From Liriodendron chinense (lineage: Eukaryota > Streptophyta > Magnoliopsida > Magnoliales > Magnoliaceae): 64,000 nucleotides of DNA. A model generated the notes under the pieces. It did not search any database, was not told where the DNA came from, and worked only from the letters and a program-made list of their open reading frames with translations. The stretch is from positions 8,099,356-8,163,355 of the forward strand of contig ML058408.1 in assembly GCA_003013855.2 (NCBI GenBank). Reading direction: 5' to 3'. Positions 1 through 10,939 of this stretch are shown here, in pieces (the first letter of the stretch is position 1; each line of letters begins with the position of its first letter). A program made the position numbers and the translations under genes.

Positions 1-194
1 AAATCATAAAAATGCATGATAAATATGGCACATGCGCCCACTTTAGAGGGTACATGCGCCTGATCAGTGGCACATGCGTCCAAGGTATGGGCACATGCTC
101 CCACCCTCTCACAACATGCGCATGATCCCTCTTCGCAATCACATGCGCTTGGTGAAATTCAATTTTTGGTGGACCCGGGACCCGATTAACATAC

Positions 195-202
195 TATAAA
201 TA
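195..202 (+). promoter_or_regulatory. TATA-like box below the CATGCGC array
   Basis: tataaata lies in a moderately AT-rich stretch 25-160 bases downstream of the densest motif block and is followed by a purine-rich leader. It has plausible RNA polymerase II core-promoter layout; there is no direct evidence of a start site. Confidence 0.35.
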
Positions 203-503
203 CCCCTGTACTCGATGAGATGGAGAGAGATCATTTCATCTTCAGCTGCTGCGAGAGAACTCTGAAACAGGTAGAATTCTCACCGAAATCCTCACCGAAA
301 AGCGACATGCGCCCATCCCTTCGTCGGATGCCTTTGCCAGAAATGGGATTGCTCCCACCAGAGTAAAATCCCCAAGTCGTAGTGACATGCGCTCACCCAT
401 TTGTGCTTTGGGGAGGAAGAATGCAAAAATCCCTAAGTCCCATGGGGACATGTGCCCATGGCTGGGATGTTGGGCGCATGTGCAATGTCACATGCACTTG
501 ATA

Positions 504-505
<2 letters not shown>

Positions 506-557
<52 letters not shown>
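506..557. repeat. (CT)n microsatellite
   Basis: About 25 uninterrupted CT dinucleotides. The Ser-Leu or Glu-Arg repeat reading frames across it are artefacts of the microsatellite. Confidence 0.95.
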
Positions 558-559
<2 letters not shown>

Positions 560-680
560 ACATGCATTTGTGGCAGGCCACATGTGCCTAGGGCAGATAA
601 CATGCATCCACCTAGGACATGCGCCCATGCCTAATGTAACATGCGCCCAACCCAACCTCTCATGCGCCTGGACACTGATG

Positions 681-1504
681 GGGAGGTGGGGCCTTCTGTG
701 ATGTGGCCGGCCTTCGATGTGGCCCACCTTCCGATCATGTTAGCGCTCCTAGACACACATCTATGTCCTCTATCCATCCCCCAGACTGGATTCGCCAACG
801 GTCGATGTTGCAAACCTCGGAAACCTTTCAGAAAGAGCCGGAAACGGCCAAAATCGAGAGGAATTGGACGGAATTTGATTGAACCCGAGAGGGGAACTTC
901 TCTCTGCCATAACATGATATATCATAATCCTGTACCACAACAAGGTTATTAGAATTCAGGAGCCCCGAATACCCTAATTAAGTGGTAAGCAGGCCCACTC
1001 CTTAGTCGTTTTTAGCCCTGGAAAGTGCCCTGTTGGCTCAGAAATCGACTTACACTAGGCAAATCGAAATGCGATCGCACTGCGATCCTCGTGGACATAA
1101 TCCACCCCTATCCAAAGATGATCGTGACAGGTATTCACCAAATCCTCCGATCAGATCGTAAACAGGCCCTGGGAAGTGCCCTGATGGCCCAAATATCTAC
1201 TAATGCCAAGTGAAATCAATCACGATCGCAAAGACACGAGGGCAAAATAACGACGACATAAAGATATATACGAAGCGGGTTGATCAAATCAAATTCATAA
1301 TTTGTCTGATACACTGAACATCTAGCATAAATGCTATCCTCTCTCAAGCATGCATAAAGCATAGTTACTTTGTACTGTACTCATTTGCATCCATTGCATG
1401 AACTTATTTCATCCCGGATCGAGATAAGAGACTAAATCGAAGAGGACTATGGTTATCATCGAAAACCATAATGAAAGAGTTCTAAACGTCTGAAATACTT
1501 CATC
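681..1504. other. Non-coding, no recognised gene
   Basis: Unique-looking DNA between the motif cluster and the satellite array. Short frames are present but none has recognisable protein similarity. It may be the R/U5 or internal part of the element whose U3 is at 1-200. Confidence 0.4.
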
Positions 1505-1522
1505 GTTAAGACCAGTTGATGT
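1505..1522 (+). repeat. Inverted repeat, left arm, outside the 168-bp array
   Basis: gttaagaccagttgatgt here is matched in inverse orientation by acatctaactggtcttaac at 2767-2785, with a one-base insertion. The arms bracket the tandem array, at 45 and 37 bases from its edges. Confidence 0.65.
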
Positions 1523-1566
1523 GCGTCCTGTCCAAGGCGGGATCCGTCAATTGAGTGGCTAAGGGA

Positions 1567-2730
1567 ATGAGTGCCTTCCAGTAAGTCTCCCATCCCAGCG
1601 GAGACGGTCACTGGCCCTGGTTGCAGTAAGTGGACACCGTGGAGTGTATTTCTGAAAGTCATATCATCCATAGAGACGCGTCATGACACTGAGATATACG
1701 ACTCGGTTGAAACCCTGTTTGTACAAAGACCCCATGGAGTGCCTTCCAGCAAGTCACCCATCCCATCGGAGACGGTCACTGGCCCTGGTTGCAGTAAGTG
1801 GACGCCGTGGAGTGTATTTCTGAAAGTCATATCGTCCATAGAGACGCGTCATGACACTGAGATATACGACTCGGTCGAAACCCTGTTTGCACAAAGACCC
1901 CATGGAGTGCCCTCCAGTAAGTCACCCGTCCCAGTGGAGACGGTCACTGGCCCTGGTTGCAGTAAGTGGACGCCGTGGAGTGTATTTCTGAAAGTCATAT
2001 AGTCCATAGAGACGCGTCATGACACTGAGATATACGACTCGGTCGAAACCCTGTTTGCACAAAGACCCCATGGAGTGCCTTCCAGCAAGTCACCCGTCCC
2101 ATTGGAGACGGTCACTGGCCCTGGTTGCAGTAAGTGGACGCCGTGGAGTGTATTTCTGAAAGTCATATCGTCCATAGAGACACATCATGGCACTGAGATA
2201 TACAACACGGTCGAAACCCTGTTTGCACAAAGACCCCATGGAGTGCCTTCCAGCAAGTCACCCGTCCCATTGGAGACGGTCACTGGCCCTGGTTGCAGTA
2301 AGTGGACACCGTGGAGTGTATTTCTGAAAGTCATATCATCCATAGAGACGCGTAATGACACTGAGATATACGACTCGGTCGAAACCCTGTTTGCACAAAG
2401 ACCCCATGGAGTGCCTTCCAGCAAGTCACCCATCCCATTGGAGACGGTCACTGGCCCTGGTTGCAGTAAGTGGACGCCGTGGAGTGTATTTCTGAAAGTC
2501 ATATCGTCCATAGAGACGCGTCATGACACTGAGATATACGACTCGGTTGAAACCCTGTTTGCACAAAGACCCTATGGAGTGCCCTCCAGTAAGTCACCCG
2601 TCCCAGCAGAGAAGGTCACTGGCCCTGGTTGCACTAAACGGAAACTGTGAAGTGTATCCCTGAAAGTCATATCGTCCATAGAGACGCGTCATGACACTGA
2701 GATACACGACTCGGTTAAAATCCTGGTTGC
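1567..2730. repeat. 168-bp tandem repeat array, about 7 copies
   Basis: The anchor gagacggtca recurs at 1601, 1769, 1937, 2105, 2273 and 2441, with gagaaggtca at 2609: exactly 168 bases each time, with no length variation. A second anchor, gacgcg at 1675 and 1843, confirms the period. Copies differ by scattered substitutions and the last is the most diverged. Since 168 = 3 x 56, the unit translates in phase as a 56-residue repeat. Long frames therefore occur on both strands (1571-2002 and 2075-2650 plus; 2185-2511 minus), broken by a stop in copy 3 on the plus strand. The length is close to a nucleosome repeat, typical of plant satellites. I regard it as a satellite or LTR-internal tandem repeat rather than a protein gene. 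Confidence 0.9.
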
Positions 2731-2766
2731 TACTCAACTAAGAACGCCCGAAGGAGTATGGGATCG

Positions 2767-2785
2767 ACATCTAACTGGTCTTAAC
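2767..2785 (-). repeat. Inverted repeat, right arm, outside the 168-bp array
   Basis: Inverse partner of 1505-1522. No target duplication could be identified next to either arm. Confidence 0.65.
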
Positions 2786-2947
2786 AATGGCTTAGTCCAT
2801 AATAAATCTTAGACTTGGTCTTTGCGACCATGAACTCGAGACTATAATCCCTGAAAATTTAAACTATTTGCTCGATCTATCCGAGCTTCATTCCTTTAAT
2901 ATTTCATCTATTGTATAACTGCAATTCATAGTAGGAATCTTATCACT

Positions 2948-2996
2948 TTGTGCCGTGGTTTTCTCCCGTAAGGGTTTCCACGTAAAAATCTCTGTG
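2948..2996 (+). mobile_element. Copia-type LTR U5 signature
   Basis: The block tgtgccgtggttttctccc, then gtaagggtttccacgta, is a recognisable U5 segment of many plant Copia LTRs. A near-identical block lies at 40,815-40,860 inside a solo LTR with clear ends and target duplication. Here the LTR termini were not found, so this is a remnant. The bases from 2,786 to 3,740 otherwise show no gene I can name. Confidence 0.55.
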
Positions 2997-3749
2997 TTGT
3001 CTATGCTGTGCTTTATATATATTTATGCTCTTTTAATGCTTTATTTAATTCATTTATGATACATGCATGCATTTACTTTTCCCTTTTAATCAAGGGTGAT
3101 CATCCATTGATGTAATTGAGGGTTCGTAACCAGTTCACAGCCCGGAATGTAAAAGATCTCGGAATCTTTGGAATAAAATTCACCTCGTGGTGCTTTCTCT
3201 TGTATACTTTGTGATTGATTATGATTGTCTATGAATGTCTCTATCCTCAGAATTCCCCCAGAATAATGAAACACGGGAAAAAATTGCCTTGAGCACAATT
3301 TTTCTAGTTCTAACACCTATATTTCTGCATTAGGAGTTGGTGATGGAAGATTTACTGTCTCGGTATTCCTTTCAGCAGTTGCAACAGGTCTTATGGATGG
3401 ATGATTCTCTTTTCTTATCATATCTCGTTGCTGTCACATATTCAAAAGAGTTCCGCATGCTATCCATCCTTCAAGAGTGTTGTCCAGTTTTATCTGTTGA
3501 ATTGACTCTTCTGTGGAAATAGTGAAGCATTGACCATGAGCTGAAGCTCGTTCTTCTTCTACTATGTAGCTGATTCCTTTAGTAGTCTGATAATTCTTGA
3601 GCTTGGGAGGAGGCGCCTAGACAGAGTAGTTCACCAAATGAGCGTGATGTACTAGGTGATACTGATGGGCCCACCATCACATCCATACATATGAACTGTG
3701 TACATCTTGCTTGCATCCCGGATTGACAAAGCATGCATTAGTGTTTACG

Positions 3750-5403
3750 GTTAATAGTTGCTTCCACACAAAGGCCTAGTTATTGGACCTACACCATTGC
3801 TTCTCAAAGGTCATCGAAATTATTTGGTCGAAACCGAACTGACAATCAAATCTGTTTGGATAATACGAATCACGCTAGAACTCATTGCCCTCTCTCATTG
3901 GCAGAGTGTAAGACCATATGGAGATAAAGAAGTGCCTTTCTATAGATGTTAAGGAAGGGTTGTCAATAATATCCCTGTATTAAGCACTTATAGAAATGGG
4001 AAAGTGGTTGAATATGAAGGACTTCATAGCTTTAATCTTCTCCACTACCTAGGAATAAGTTTTCTTAATCATCTTCCTTTGCTGATAATACCAAAGTGGA
4101 AGGTGTTCAGGGTTCATATACGCTCTGTCCCGGTCATCACACGTCTAATGAAAATACATACCTGGTCAACAAGCTAAATAATGCAACAGAGTGAATGTTG
4201 ATGAAACTCCCATAGTTGGAGACTTGCAATGACTGTGAGCAACTCCAAAAGCTTTATAGAGGGAACAAAGTACAGGTGGGGCCAATGAATATTTCTTGCC
4301 TTCTGTTATGGCCCTAGCTACCACTAAATTTGTCGATCTAGCACCATCAGCCCATTTAGAGCTAGGGAGCACTATCGAACTCAACCAATAAGCCAGGAAA
4401 CTGGCCAACTCACATGATGAAGAAAATGGCTTTGAATATTCAATCGGTCTCCTGAGGTTGATAGGATCTGGGGTGTTGCTGCCAGCGAATCTAGAGAAGA
4501 ATGAAGAGATATAAGTAACTTCTCCAATTGGCATATGGAAAGAATTTGTAGTCAGGCATCAATAATTTAGAAAACCCTTGATGTCACTTCAATAGCCGCA
4601 TAAATTCCAAGGTTGGCAAGCTACTTGGAGTACTTCTTAAGTATAGTGTTGGCCTAGTTCTCGTAATAGTCTCTTGATGTGAGCATCCCTCTGTTGTGGA
4701 ACTCTTTGGTACTCCAGATGGTACCCTCTTCTGTAATGATTGTTCAAAACCTTGCCTTAGAGTTTTGAAATAGTAAGTGGAATATATGTTATATGGATTG
4801 TAACAAGGCATCAGGAACCGTATAGGTAAGATATGTCCAGTCTATTGACGAGAGCCGCCATTGATAAGCCAACCCTCTAAGACGTGTTCTTCCTTGTTGA
4901 CCCAGTTCTTGGTAAAACAGAGGCAATTTTGTTATATCACATCATTTGATTCACAATAGAGCATGGATTGATGGTGGTGCATGGTCAGAGGGATGATGGT
5001 CAGTTCATCTTTATTCGAATTCAGGAATTTGATTGTGCTCTATGCGACCTTGATCATCTCCCAAGTGTTAGGCCTCCCACTCTGATTTGGTGCCCTTTTG
5101 GGGTCGCCTCCCTACATTGTCCATGGCTATTACAGTTCTAACGAGACTTAAGAGGCAGCCGATCTACTCCTGAAAGTCTATCACTAGAGAGACAGGTTGT
5201 CTAAACAGAGACGAATGGCTTACGACAACTTTGAGCTTCTTAGTTGAACGCTTGGAAGGTGTAAAAGATGATGATAGATGAGAAGTTTCTAGAGGAGTAA
5301 GAGCCACTTGATTCTTGTTTGACGAGAAGGAGTAAAGGTAGAAGCCCTTTGGGTCCTTGTTTGATGGGTATGAGTTGATGATTCCGATGATTTCTTCTTC
5401 GTC
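3750..5403 (-). pseudogene. Plant mobile domain (PMD) pseudogene, antisense extra ORF of a retroelement?
   Basis: Reading leftward, frames starting at an ATG at 5403 (MTKKKSSESS...) pass through pieces typical of the plant mobile domain (PF10536, MAIN/MAIL1-like). These are GIYAAIEV near 4600, then FHMPIGEVTYIS with LASFLAYWLSSIVLPSSK and KKYSLAPPVLCSLYKAF between 4534 and 4200, and a tail RFDCQFGFDQ near 3830-3790. The order matches the family. The pieces are in different frames and interrupted by stops, so the gene is dead or its introns are unresolved. PMD proteins act in genome maintenance and silencing, and versions also occur inside plant transposons and Tat-type retrotransposons. Here an LTR fragment of opposite orientation (5455-6217) directly follows the ATG side. 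That is the place an antisense extra ORF would occupy before a 3' LTR, but this link is inference. A frame at 3086-3316 (minus) may belong to its tail or be unrelated. Confidence 0.55.
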
Positions 5404-5454
5404 ATGATGGATCTACAAAAAGAAGGGAAAATGTTTAGTAAACTTAGAATTTTT

Positions 5455-6217
5455 TTAAAATTTGGGTACTTTGAGCTTGTCTAGTTTTTAGGGTTTTTCT
5501 GGTTTTTTATATGCTTTTAGTAGTTTTTCTTTTGATTTCTAGTTAATCATGATAATGGTTGGCTAGAACCTCTTAGTTAGGGCTAATAGGTGAAGCTTGT
5601 AGTTAGTTTTAATGCTTAATTCATTTATTTCAAGTGCTCTGAGTTTGATTTTGGGATTTTAAGTTCTAGTTTGAATAAAAGTTGATATTTTTAGACAATT
5701 TTGAGAGCATGTGTACTCCGAACACATGTTGCTTATAAGTTTATGAGAATTGTCATTATGGTTTAATGAGATTTGAATTGTAGTAACCCTGGAGCATGCC
5801 ATTATCTCTTGGTATGGATGTTACTTCGAAGGCTACAAGTTCATCTTCTTCGTGCTTCATTAGAACTAGAAATTGTGTTTTTCAGATTGATTTTGGATTG
5901 TTTGTGTTTGAATGTAATCTTCCAATTAGATGAGAGATAGGACTTTGATTCTAATTGTGTTTGTGCTTGGATGAATGGATTGGCATTGAGCTACTATAAA
6001 TGGATCCTTGGTGCTCTAATTTTCTATTTAATTCTCCGATTTCCTTATTTAATTTACTATTTCTACTTAGTTCTAAATCCTGAATCTCTACTACTTCAAG
6101 TTATTGGAATAGTATGAATTGGTTTTACCCTAATCCCTGTGGATCGATCTCAGTCTCATGATCGAGTTATTACAACTTTGTAACCTTGTAGTTGGGGCGA
6201 GTGAACATCTACTATGA
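5455..6217 (+). mobile_element. LTR fragment, family A/B/C, copy A
   Basis: The reverse complement of this stretch aligns along about 650 bases with 24,581-25,240 (copy B). Shared features include the terminal TGTTC(A/G)CTCGCC, the segment gaggtcgatccacaggga, the segment aatccattcatccaagcaca, and the segment catgctc(c/t)agggttactac. The CA-side terminus is at 6217, where it abruptly breaks a Gypsy polyprotein (G0). The other end is not found: similarity to copy B fades near 5455-5560. It could be the 3' LTR of an element carrying the PMD gene to its left, or a truncated solo LTR. Confidence 0.65.
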
Positions 6218-6252
6218 TCCATCCTATAGCTCCCCTATGTTCTTTGAGTAAC

Positions 6253-6850
6253 TCAATTAACTTGAGCTCTTGGTCTTTTCCTAAGTGGTATGACAACCGG
6301 GTATGTTTCATCTCCACCTAAATAAACGCATTTAAGCTTGGATGGTAGAGGTTTTAGATCATGCTTTGGCACTTGGATATTAGACGGTAGGGGCCTTGAT
6401 GTGGTTGGTGGCAATTTCTCAAAATGAGGCCTCCACTGGCTAGTATCAACTTCTGGCTTCTCACTACTCAATGCTTGCACAATTTCACTTATAATGAGGT
6501 CATTAGAATCCTCAAAATGTGCCAAGCATTTCTCCAATGTTTCAGGGGGTTCAAGTTGAAGGAGCTCATCTTCTTCAAAAGTTTCAAGCATGTTTAACTC
6601 GAAGAGCTCATCATCTTCCTCATTCCTTTGCCTTTTCCACATGTGGAACACATTCACCTCTAGTTTCATGTTCCTAAAAGACAATTGCATCACCCCATTC
6701 TAACAATTCCTCATATACCGAGTATGGGATCAAGTTTAAACTTGCCCCCAAGTCTAACAAGGCTTGCTCAATCCGATAGTCTTCAATGATGCATGAGATT
6801 ATGGGACTACCGGGGTCTTTAAATTTTGGGGGGTCTTTTGGGTGAGAATG
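6253..6850 (-). pseudogene. G0 Ty3/Gypsy protease and protease-RT linker fragment
   Basis: On the minus strand from about 6850 to 6690 the translation contains a retropepsin-like core (EQALLDLGASLNLIPYSVYE), with DLGAS in place of the common DTGS, as in several plant Gypsy lineages. After a frame change, 6693-6253 encodes the acidic linker ending in LKPLPSKLKCVYLGGDETYPV, the conserved stretch just before reverse transcriptase in Athila-like elements. Right after it (6250-6218) a few residues resembling the start of RT (LIELLKEHRGAIGW) are cut off by the LTR fragment ending at 6217. Its gag lies at 22,781-24,057, separated by the TE1 insertion. The lineage assignment (Athila-like) is inferred from these motifs only. 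Confidence 0.8.
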
Positions 6851-7319
6851 ACACTCACTTACTCATTCAAGAAAGCCTTTTATTGCCCATCGAATTTGCT
6901 TTGGTTGTGCATAGGTCTTTTAGAAACTTGGCATAAGAGGAAATTTGCTTTGTAGCGTTAACTAAATGAATGTTTATCTTGTTAGTGCACTTTTTTGTGG
7001 CATACTAGTGCACCTTGTTTGTAAATTACTTAGGTTAGTGAGTCTAGTGTCAGTTGAGCATAATGAAGACGAAAACCTGAAGACTCAAGGCGGATCTATT
7101 ACATCAAGGAAGAAGAAACAGGTAAAAGAGATGCCTTGGTGAAGCCTTAACCTTGAACCAAACTAAAACCGAAAACCTCTAGATGACCTTGACCCATTTA
7201 GGCATACTTGTAGTCATCTTAGAATAGCCTTAGGTGTCCCAAAAGACCACCCAAATCATGGCCATAGAGGTTACATGAGCTACTGAAAATAAGACAACCA
7301 TACAGTAGCAAATCATGCC

Positions 7320-7490
7320 CTGCCGACCGGTCGCCAGTAGAGAAATTGGGACAATAAGCATGCAACGGTCCTTGGCCTAAAATGACCGGTCACGACCGGT
7401 CGGCTGGATAGGTCCGACTGATCGAGACCGACCCCAGCTAGATAACAAGCCAATTGCTTGTCCCGACCGATTGGGCAATCAGTCGACTAC
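7320..7490. promoter_or_regulatory. GACCGGTC palindrome cluster in TE1 U3
   Basis: Perfect GACCGGTC occurs at 7325, 7384 and 7394, with degenerate copies (gaccgattg, ggtccgactg) to about 7490. The cluster lies 40-200 bases upstream of the TATA box. The 3' LTR has the same cluster at 21,155-21,370 in more decayed form. Position suggests an enhancer or factor-binding array; function is unproven. Confidence 0.6.
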
Positions 7491-7529
7491 TAGCCATTTT
7501 TAGTTGTCTTAAATTCGTTGGGGATTTGT

Positions 7530-7538
7530 TTATATAAA
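7530..7538 (+). promoter_or_regulatory. TE1 5' LTR TATA box
   Basis: ttatataaagg lies 40 bases below the palindrome cluster and marks the likely U3/R region. The matching site in the 3' LTR is near 21,405. Confidence 0.55.
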
Positions 7539-8889
7539 GGTTAGGCTCAATTTTGGGGGTTAGTGGAGAGATATTAGTGCATTTGAAACCACCTTAATTG
7601 CCCAAACAATTAGGCTCTAATCCTAAGCATTCCAAATCATCTTCCTTGTGTTAAATCACAAGATAGAGCATTCAAAGCTCATTGAAGATTTTCTTAGTCT
7701 CTCTTGATCTCTAGATGTTTTAGACACCTCAACCATAGGTAGATCCTTTATGTAAACCTCTCTAAAAATCTTATTAGGTGAAATTCCTCTAGAAAACTAA
7801 CTCCAACTAGTTGTAGAGAATTCACACCATCTCCTATCACCTTAGTCATCTCAAGAAGATCATATGTAAGGCGATTGATCGGTGGAGCTGAAGCATTGAC
7901 AACGCAACAGCAACACGATTGGGGGAGCAAAGGGGACCTGATTGAAGCATGGGAGAGCAGAGATCAAGCAACCCAAAGTGGCGCTGAACAAGGAGCTCAT
8001 CTAACAAGTAAGTTGTCAATTTGAGAGTCCGGTTACACTCATTCTTTGGTGAGGATTGAGTGTAAGAGTTTGAATTTACAAACTCAAACAAGTCTTCGAG
8101 GGGAGCCTCCGAGGGGATTATATGCTAGGTTCTTATGTAAGACCGAAGGGTTGGGAGGATCCTTGTTAAACTCATAGGTTAGATGGAACCCGTAAACATT
8201 TAGGTTGAGAGGTAAACCCATAAAACCACTGTTATAGGTTGGGAGGAACCTTGTTAAACTCCTCGGTAGGGTGGAACCATTTAAACACCTAGTTTGGGAG
8301 GAACCTGATTTAAACTCCTTAGTGAATGCTGATATGCTCATAAGGGTGAGTACTTGAACCAGGAGTGGAGTAGACCCAAAGTCAAACTACTGTACATGCT
8401 TGTGTTTGTGATTGATTTGAGAACATTGTTAATCTAGCTTTGTATGGGTTAATGCTTAATTATTTATGCTTGATTAGAACGTATGCTAGGCACTAGTTAG
8501 GCACGTTCACACACAAGATGTACTTTCACTAAGTAAAGTAGACTTAAGCTTATATGATCCACTCTCATATAGTCTACATAGGTTGCATAAATTAGGTGCT
8601 TGATTAGCTTAATCATTTAATTATCTATGTATGCTTCGGCTAAATTGTTTAATTGCTAATTATATGATAGCCTTGTGATTGGACCCACTTAAGCTTGGAA
8701 GCTAAGTGTTCTTACTTAATTAGTTTATAATTGCTAATTAGTTTAATTAGGCAAGAGGTTTTAAAAATAAATTTTTAAACGGTCCTAATCACCCTCTCCT
8801 CTAAGACTTAGCCATAATTCTAGTAGCTCCGCTTAGCTTCCGTATATATGGGTAGGGTGTCGTGTTAGACTACTCCATGTAATTTCAAT

Positions 8890-8901
8890 TGGTATCAGAG
8901 A
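8890..8901 (+). other. TE1 primer-binding site
   Basis: tggtatcagag follows two bases after the LTR end and matches the tRNA-Met (initiator) 3'-end complement used by most plant Copia elements. Confidence 0.8.
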
Positions 8902-9000
8902 TGTTTACTCTTCAAGGACTTAACCATCCAGAGTAAGATCCGATACTGGAGCTATAGAACAATGTTTACTCATGAGTGGTGTAGTTGGGTCTCTTGGCCA

Positions 9001-10020
9001 CCATTTTTTTACGGGTCTAATTTTGCCTATTAGAAGGCATGGATGCGTGTATTCTTAATGTCTCTCAATCCGATGGTATAGAACATTGTAGAAGAAGTTT
9101 ATATCGCACCGGTGGAAACAGTGGATTGAGATGGAGTTCCGATCACTCAACCCAAATCAATGAGGACTTAGAGTGACCAAGAGAGGTCACTATGTGGCTA
9201 CAATGCCAAGGGTTTTAACGCAATCTTCTTTGTTGTCTCATCTAATGAATTTAATCGTATATGTAATTGTAAGACTAACAAAAAAGCTTGGGAGATCCTA
9301 ATTACCACACATAAGAGAACGTCCACCGTCAGGCAATCCAAATTGCAACTCCTCACCACATAATTTGAAAATATTAAGATGGATGAGGATGAAAATATGA
9401 TGGAGTTCTTTTCTAGATTGAACCATATTTATAACTCCATGAGTGGCTTAGGAGAACGGGTTTTGGATGGGAAGCTTTGTAAAAAAATTCTTAGCTCCCT
9501 CCCGGAGAGATTTAACTCCAAAATCATTGCAATAGAAGAGTGTAGAAACATAGATGACATGAAAATAGAAGAACTCTTAGGTTCCCTACTTACACATGAA
9601 CTATACTTTAAGACCCCCTCTAAGAAGAAAAACATTATTTTGAAGACTTCACATAGGCACTCACATAGGAAAAATAAAGATGAGAGTGAATCTTCAAAAG
9701 ATAGTGATGATGAGGGTGATGAATTAAATAAAAGGTTCAAGAGATTCCTCAAATTTGAGAGAGGGAAGAGTTGTTATCAGAAGGACAAGAAGGAAAAGAA
9801 ATTCAAAAAAAAAATTGTCCAATGTTATAACTGTGACAAATATGGTCATGTTGCCAATGAGTGCCAAGAAAACCCCAAAAGGCATGGAAAGAAGGTCATG
9901 GAAGCAACATGGGATGACACAGAGGAGTTCAAATCTGAATCCAGTGACTCTACTAATGATGAGAGCAAAAAATCAATGAGAATTCTCATGGCTACCACCA
10001 CCTACCTCTCTTCCCCCTAA
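9001..10020 (+). pseudogene. gag: TE1 Copia gag (UBN2-type, CCHC knuckle), broken
   Basis: One frame runs from about 9001 to 10020. It opens with GSNFAY-x-KAWMRVFL, the usual start of Copia gag, then KKAWEILITTHKRTSTVR and the helical core around MMEFFSRLNHIYNSM. A lysine/serine-rich acidic stretch follows, then a single zinc knuckle CYNCDKYGHVANEC (CX2CX4HX4C) near 9820-9860. The distal 213 codons (9379-10020) are open. The proximal part has five stops in the same frame, four at places where family members have tryptophan (TGG changed to TAG or TGA). Gag forms the virus-like particle and binds RNA through the knuckle. No pol follows: 10,021-10,362 is non-coding and then G1 begins. TE2 carries the homologous gag with the same end. 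Confidence 0.85.
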
Positions 10021-10362
10021 TCTAAGAGAGGATCCTGACCATTTTTCCTTCCAGGAGAAGAAGGTGTTCCCAGCCCCTCACCTCATGCTACATTTTATGA
10101 GGGTGTTGAGGAAATTAGTTACCCTTAGGAAGATCAAACTAGAAATAGTTAGTTAGGGTAGCTAGAAATGAAAACTATAGGAAAATCTGAGGATTTGAGC
10201 CTCATTTGTGAGCCTAGGGTAAATCAGAGGATTCAAGCCTCATTATCCCACCCTTGGTAGTTTAGCCTTGCTTTCACTTAGTATATTCTTTGCTAGATTA
10301 TCATCCTGCTTAGATTAGCATAATCTTGTTGAATTTTATGTTTATTGTATGTTAATCTATGC
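10021..10362. other. TE1 internal non-coding region, left of G1
   Basis: No coding capacity. It contains the segment gattcaagcctcattatccc shared with TE2 (31,830-31,860, inverse), showing that this untranslated stretch follows gag in both copies. It ends with the TATGC target site (10,358-10,362) of G1. Confidence 0.7.
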
Positions 10363-10486
10363 TGTTATGGAATAAAAGATGGTCGCCGAAGAAGCGGCAT
10401 TCAATAGAAGTCGCGACTGGCCTGTTTAGTCGCGAGCCCTCTATTCGTACCTCGCCCTAGAGCGCCGACCATACCATCCGACTGTA

Positions 10487-10650
10487 TGCGAGCAGCTCGG
10501 CTCGTGGTCGTCAAAAGGGGTCGCACTTCCACATGCGAGCAGCTTGGCTCGTGGTCGTCGAAAGGGGTCGCACTTCCGCATGCGAGCAGCTCGGCTCGTG
10601 GTCGTCGAAAGGGGTCGCATTTCGCATGCGAATAGCTCAGTTCAAGATTG
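10487..10650. repeat. 47-bp tandem repeats in G1 U3
   Basis: tgcgagcagc starts units at 10,487, 10,534 and 10,581 (period 47), with a decayed fourth at 10,627. The unit has the inverted core gagcagctcggctc. The 3' LTR carries the same array from 19,793. It lies upstream of the TATA box. Confidence 0.9.
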
Positions 10651-10694
10651 TAAGCGAGGTTATCTCCGAGCCCGAACTGTCGCCGCCTTTCAGC

Positions 10695-10697
<3 letters not shown>

Positions 10698-10760
<63 letters not shown>
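10698..10760. repeat. (AT)n microsatellite in G1 5' LTR
   Basis: About 31 AT dinucleotides between the 47-bp array and the TATA box. The same microsatellite lies at 20,012-20,072 in the 3' LTR. Ile-Tyr repeat frames across it are not genes. Confidence 0.95.
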
Positions 10761-10762
<2 letters not shown>

Positions 10763-10939
10763 ATTTTGGTACGTCCCTATTCATAATTCTGAGTATCTTC
10801 ATCAAGAGAAGTGATCAGTTAGATGTTTAAAGTTGTTAGGCTATTCCTTTACCTAAGGATTAACAAGATAAGCATCTTATCCCTTGATATCAGCAATAAT
10901 CTCAATGGCTTGCATGACGGATTGGATCATCCAGATCTG

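Larger units (their letters stand above)
1..680. repeat. CATGCGC-motif cluster with promoter-like core
   Basis: The motif RCATGYGC (mostly acatgcgcc) recurs roughly every 20-40 bases from about 28 to 160 and again, more loosely, from 306 to 670. One perfect palindrome, CATGCGCATG, lies near 114-123. The first block sits directly upstream of a TATA-like box at 195. This is the same order seen in the U3 regions of other LTRs in this window, so I read it as part of an LTR whose left end lies outside the window. That is inference, because no LTR ends were found here. Confidence 0.5.
6980..8887 (+). repeat. TE1 5' LTR
   Basis: A 1,908-bp long terminal repeat homologous throughout to 20,811-22,775, to both TE2 LTRs (inverse) and to 62,096-64,000. 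U3 carries GACCGGTC motifs at about 7325-7490; a TATA box follows at 7530. The distal part contains repeated gggaggaacc / ggttgggagg segments (8150-8320) common to all family members. It ends ...aatttca directly before attggtatcagag. Confidence 0.9.

Noticed and set aside
387..727. Ser-Leu and Arg-Glu repeat proteins (also 58,853-59,313)
   Set aside because: Translations of (CT)n and (GA)n runs on either strand.
1571..2650. A 56-residue-repeat protein gene
   Set aside because: The frame is open because the unit is 168 bases; both strands are open, copy 3 has a stop, and there is no start context or homology I can name. Left as a satellite with a note.
10401..10814. Protein genes with Ile-Tyr repeats (also 19,908-20,117)
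   Set aside because: Frames run through (AT)n microsatellites in both G1 LTRs; no domain and no conservation beyond the repeat.
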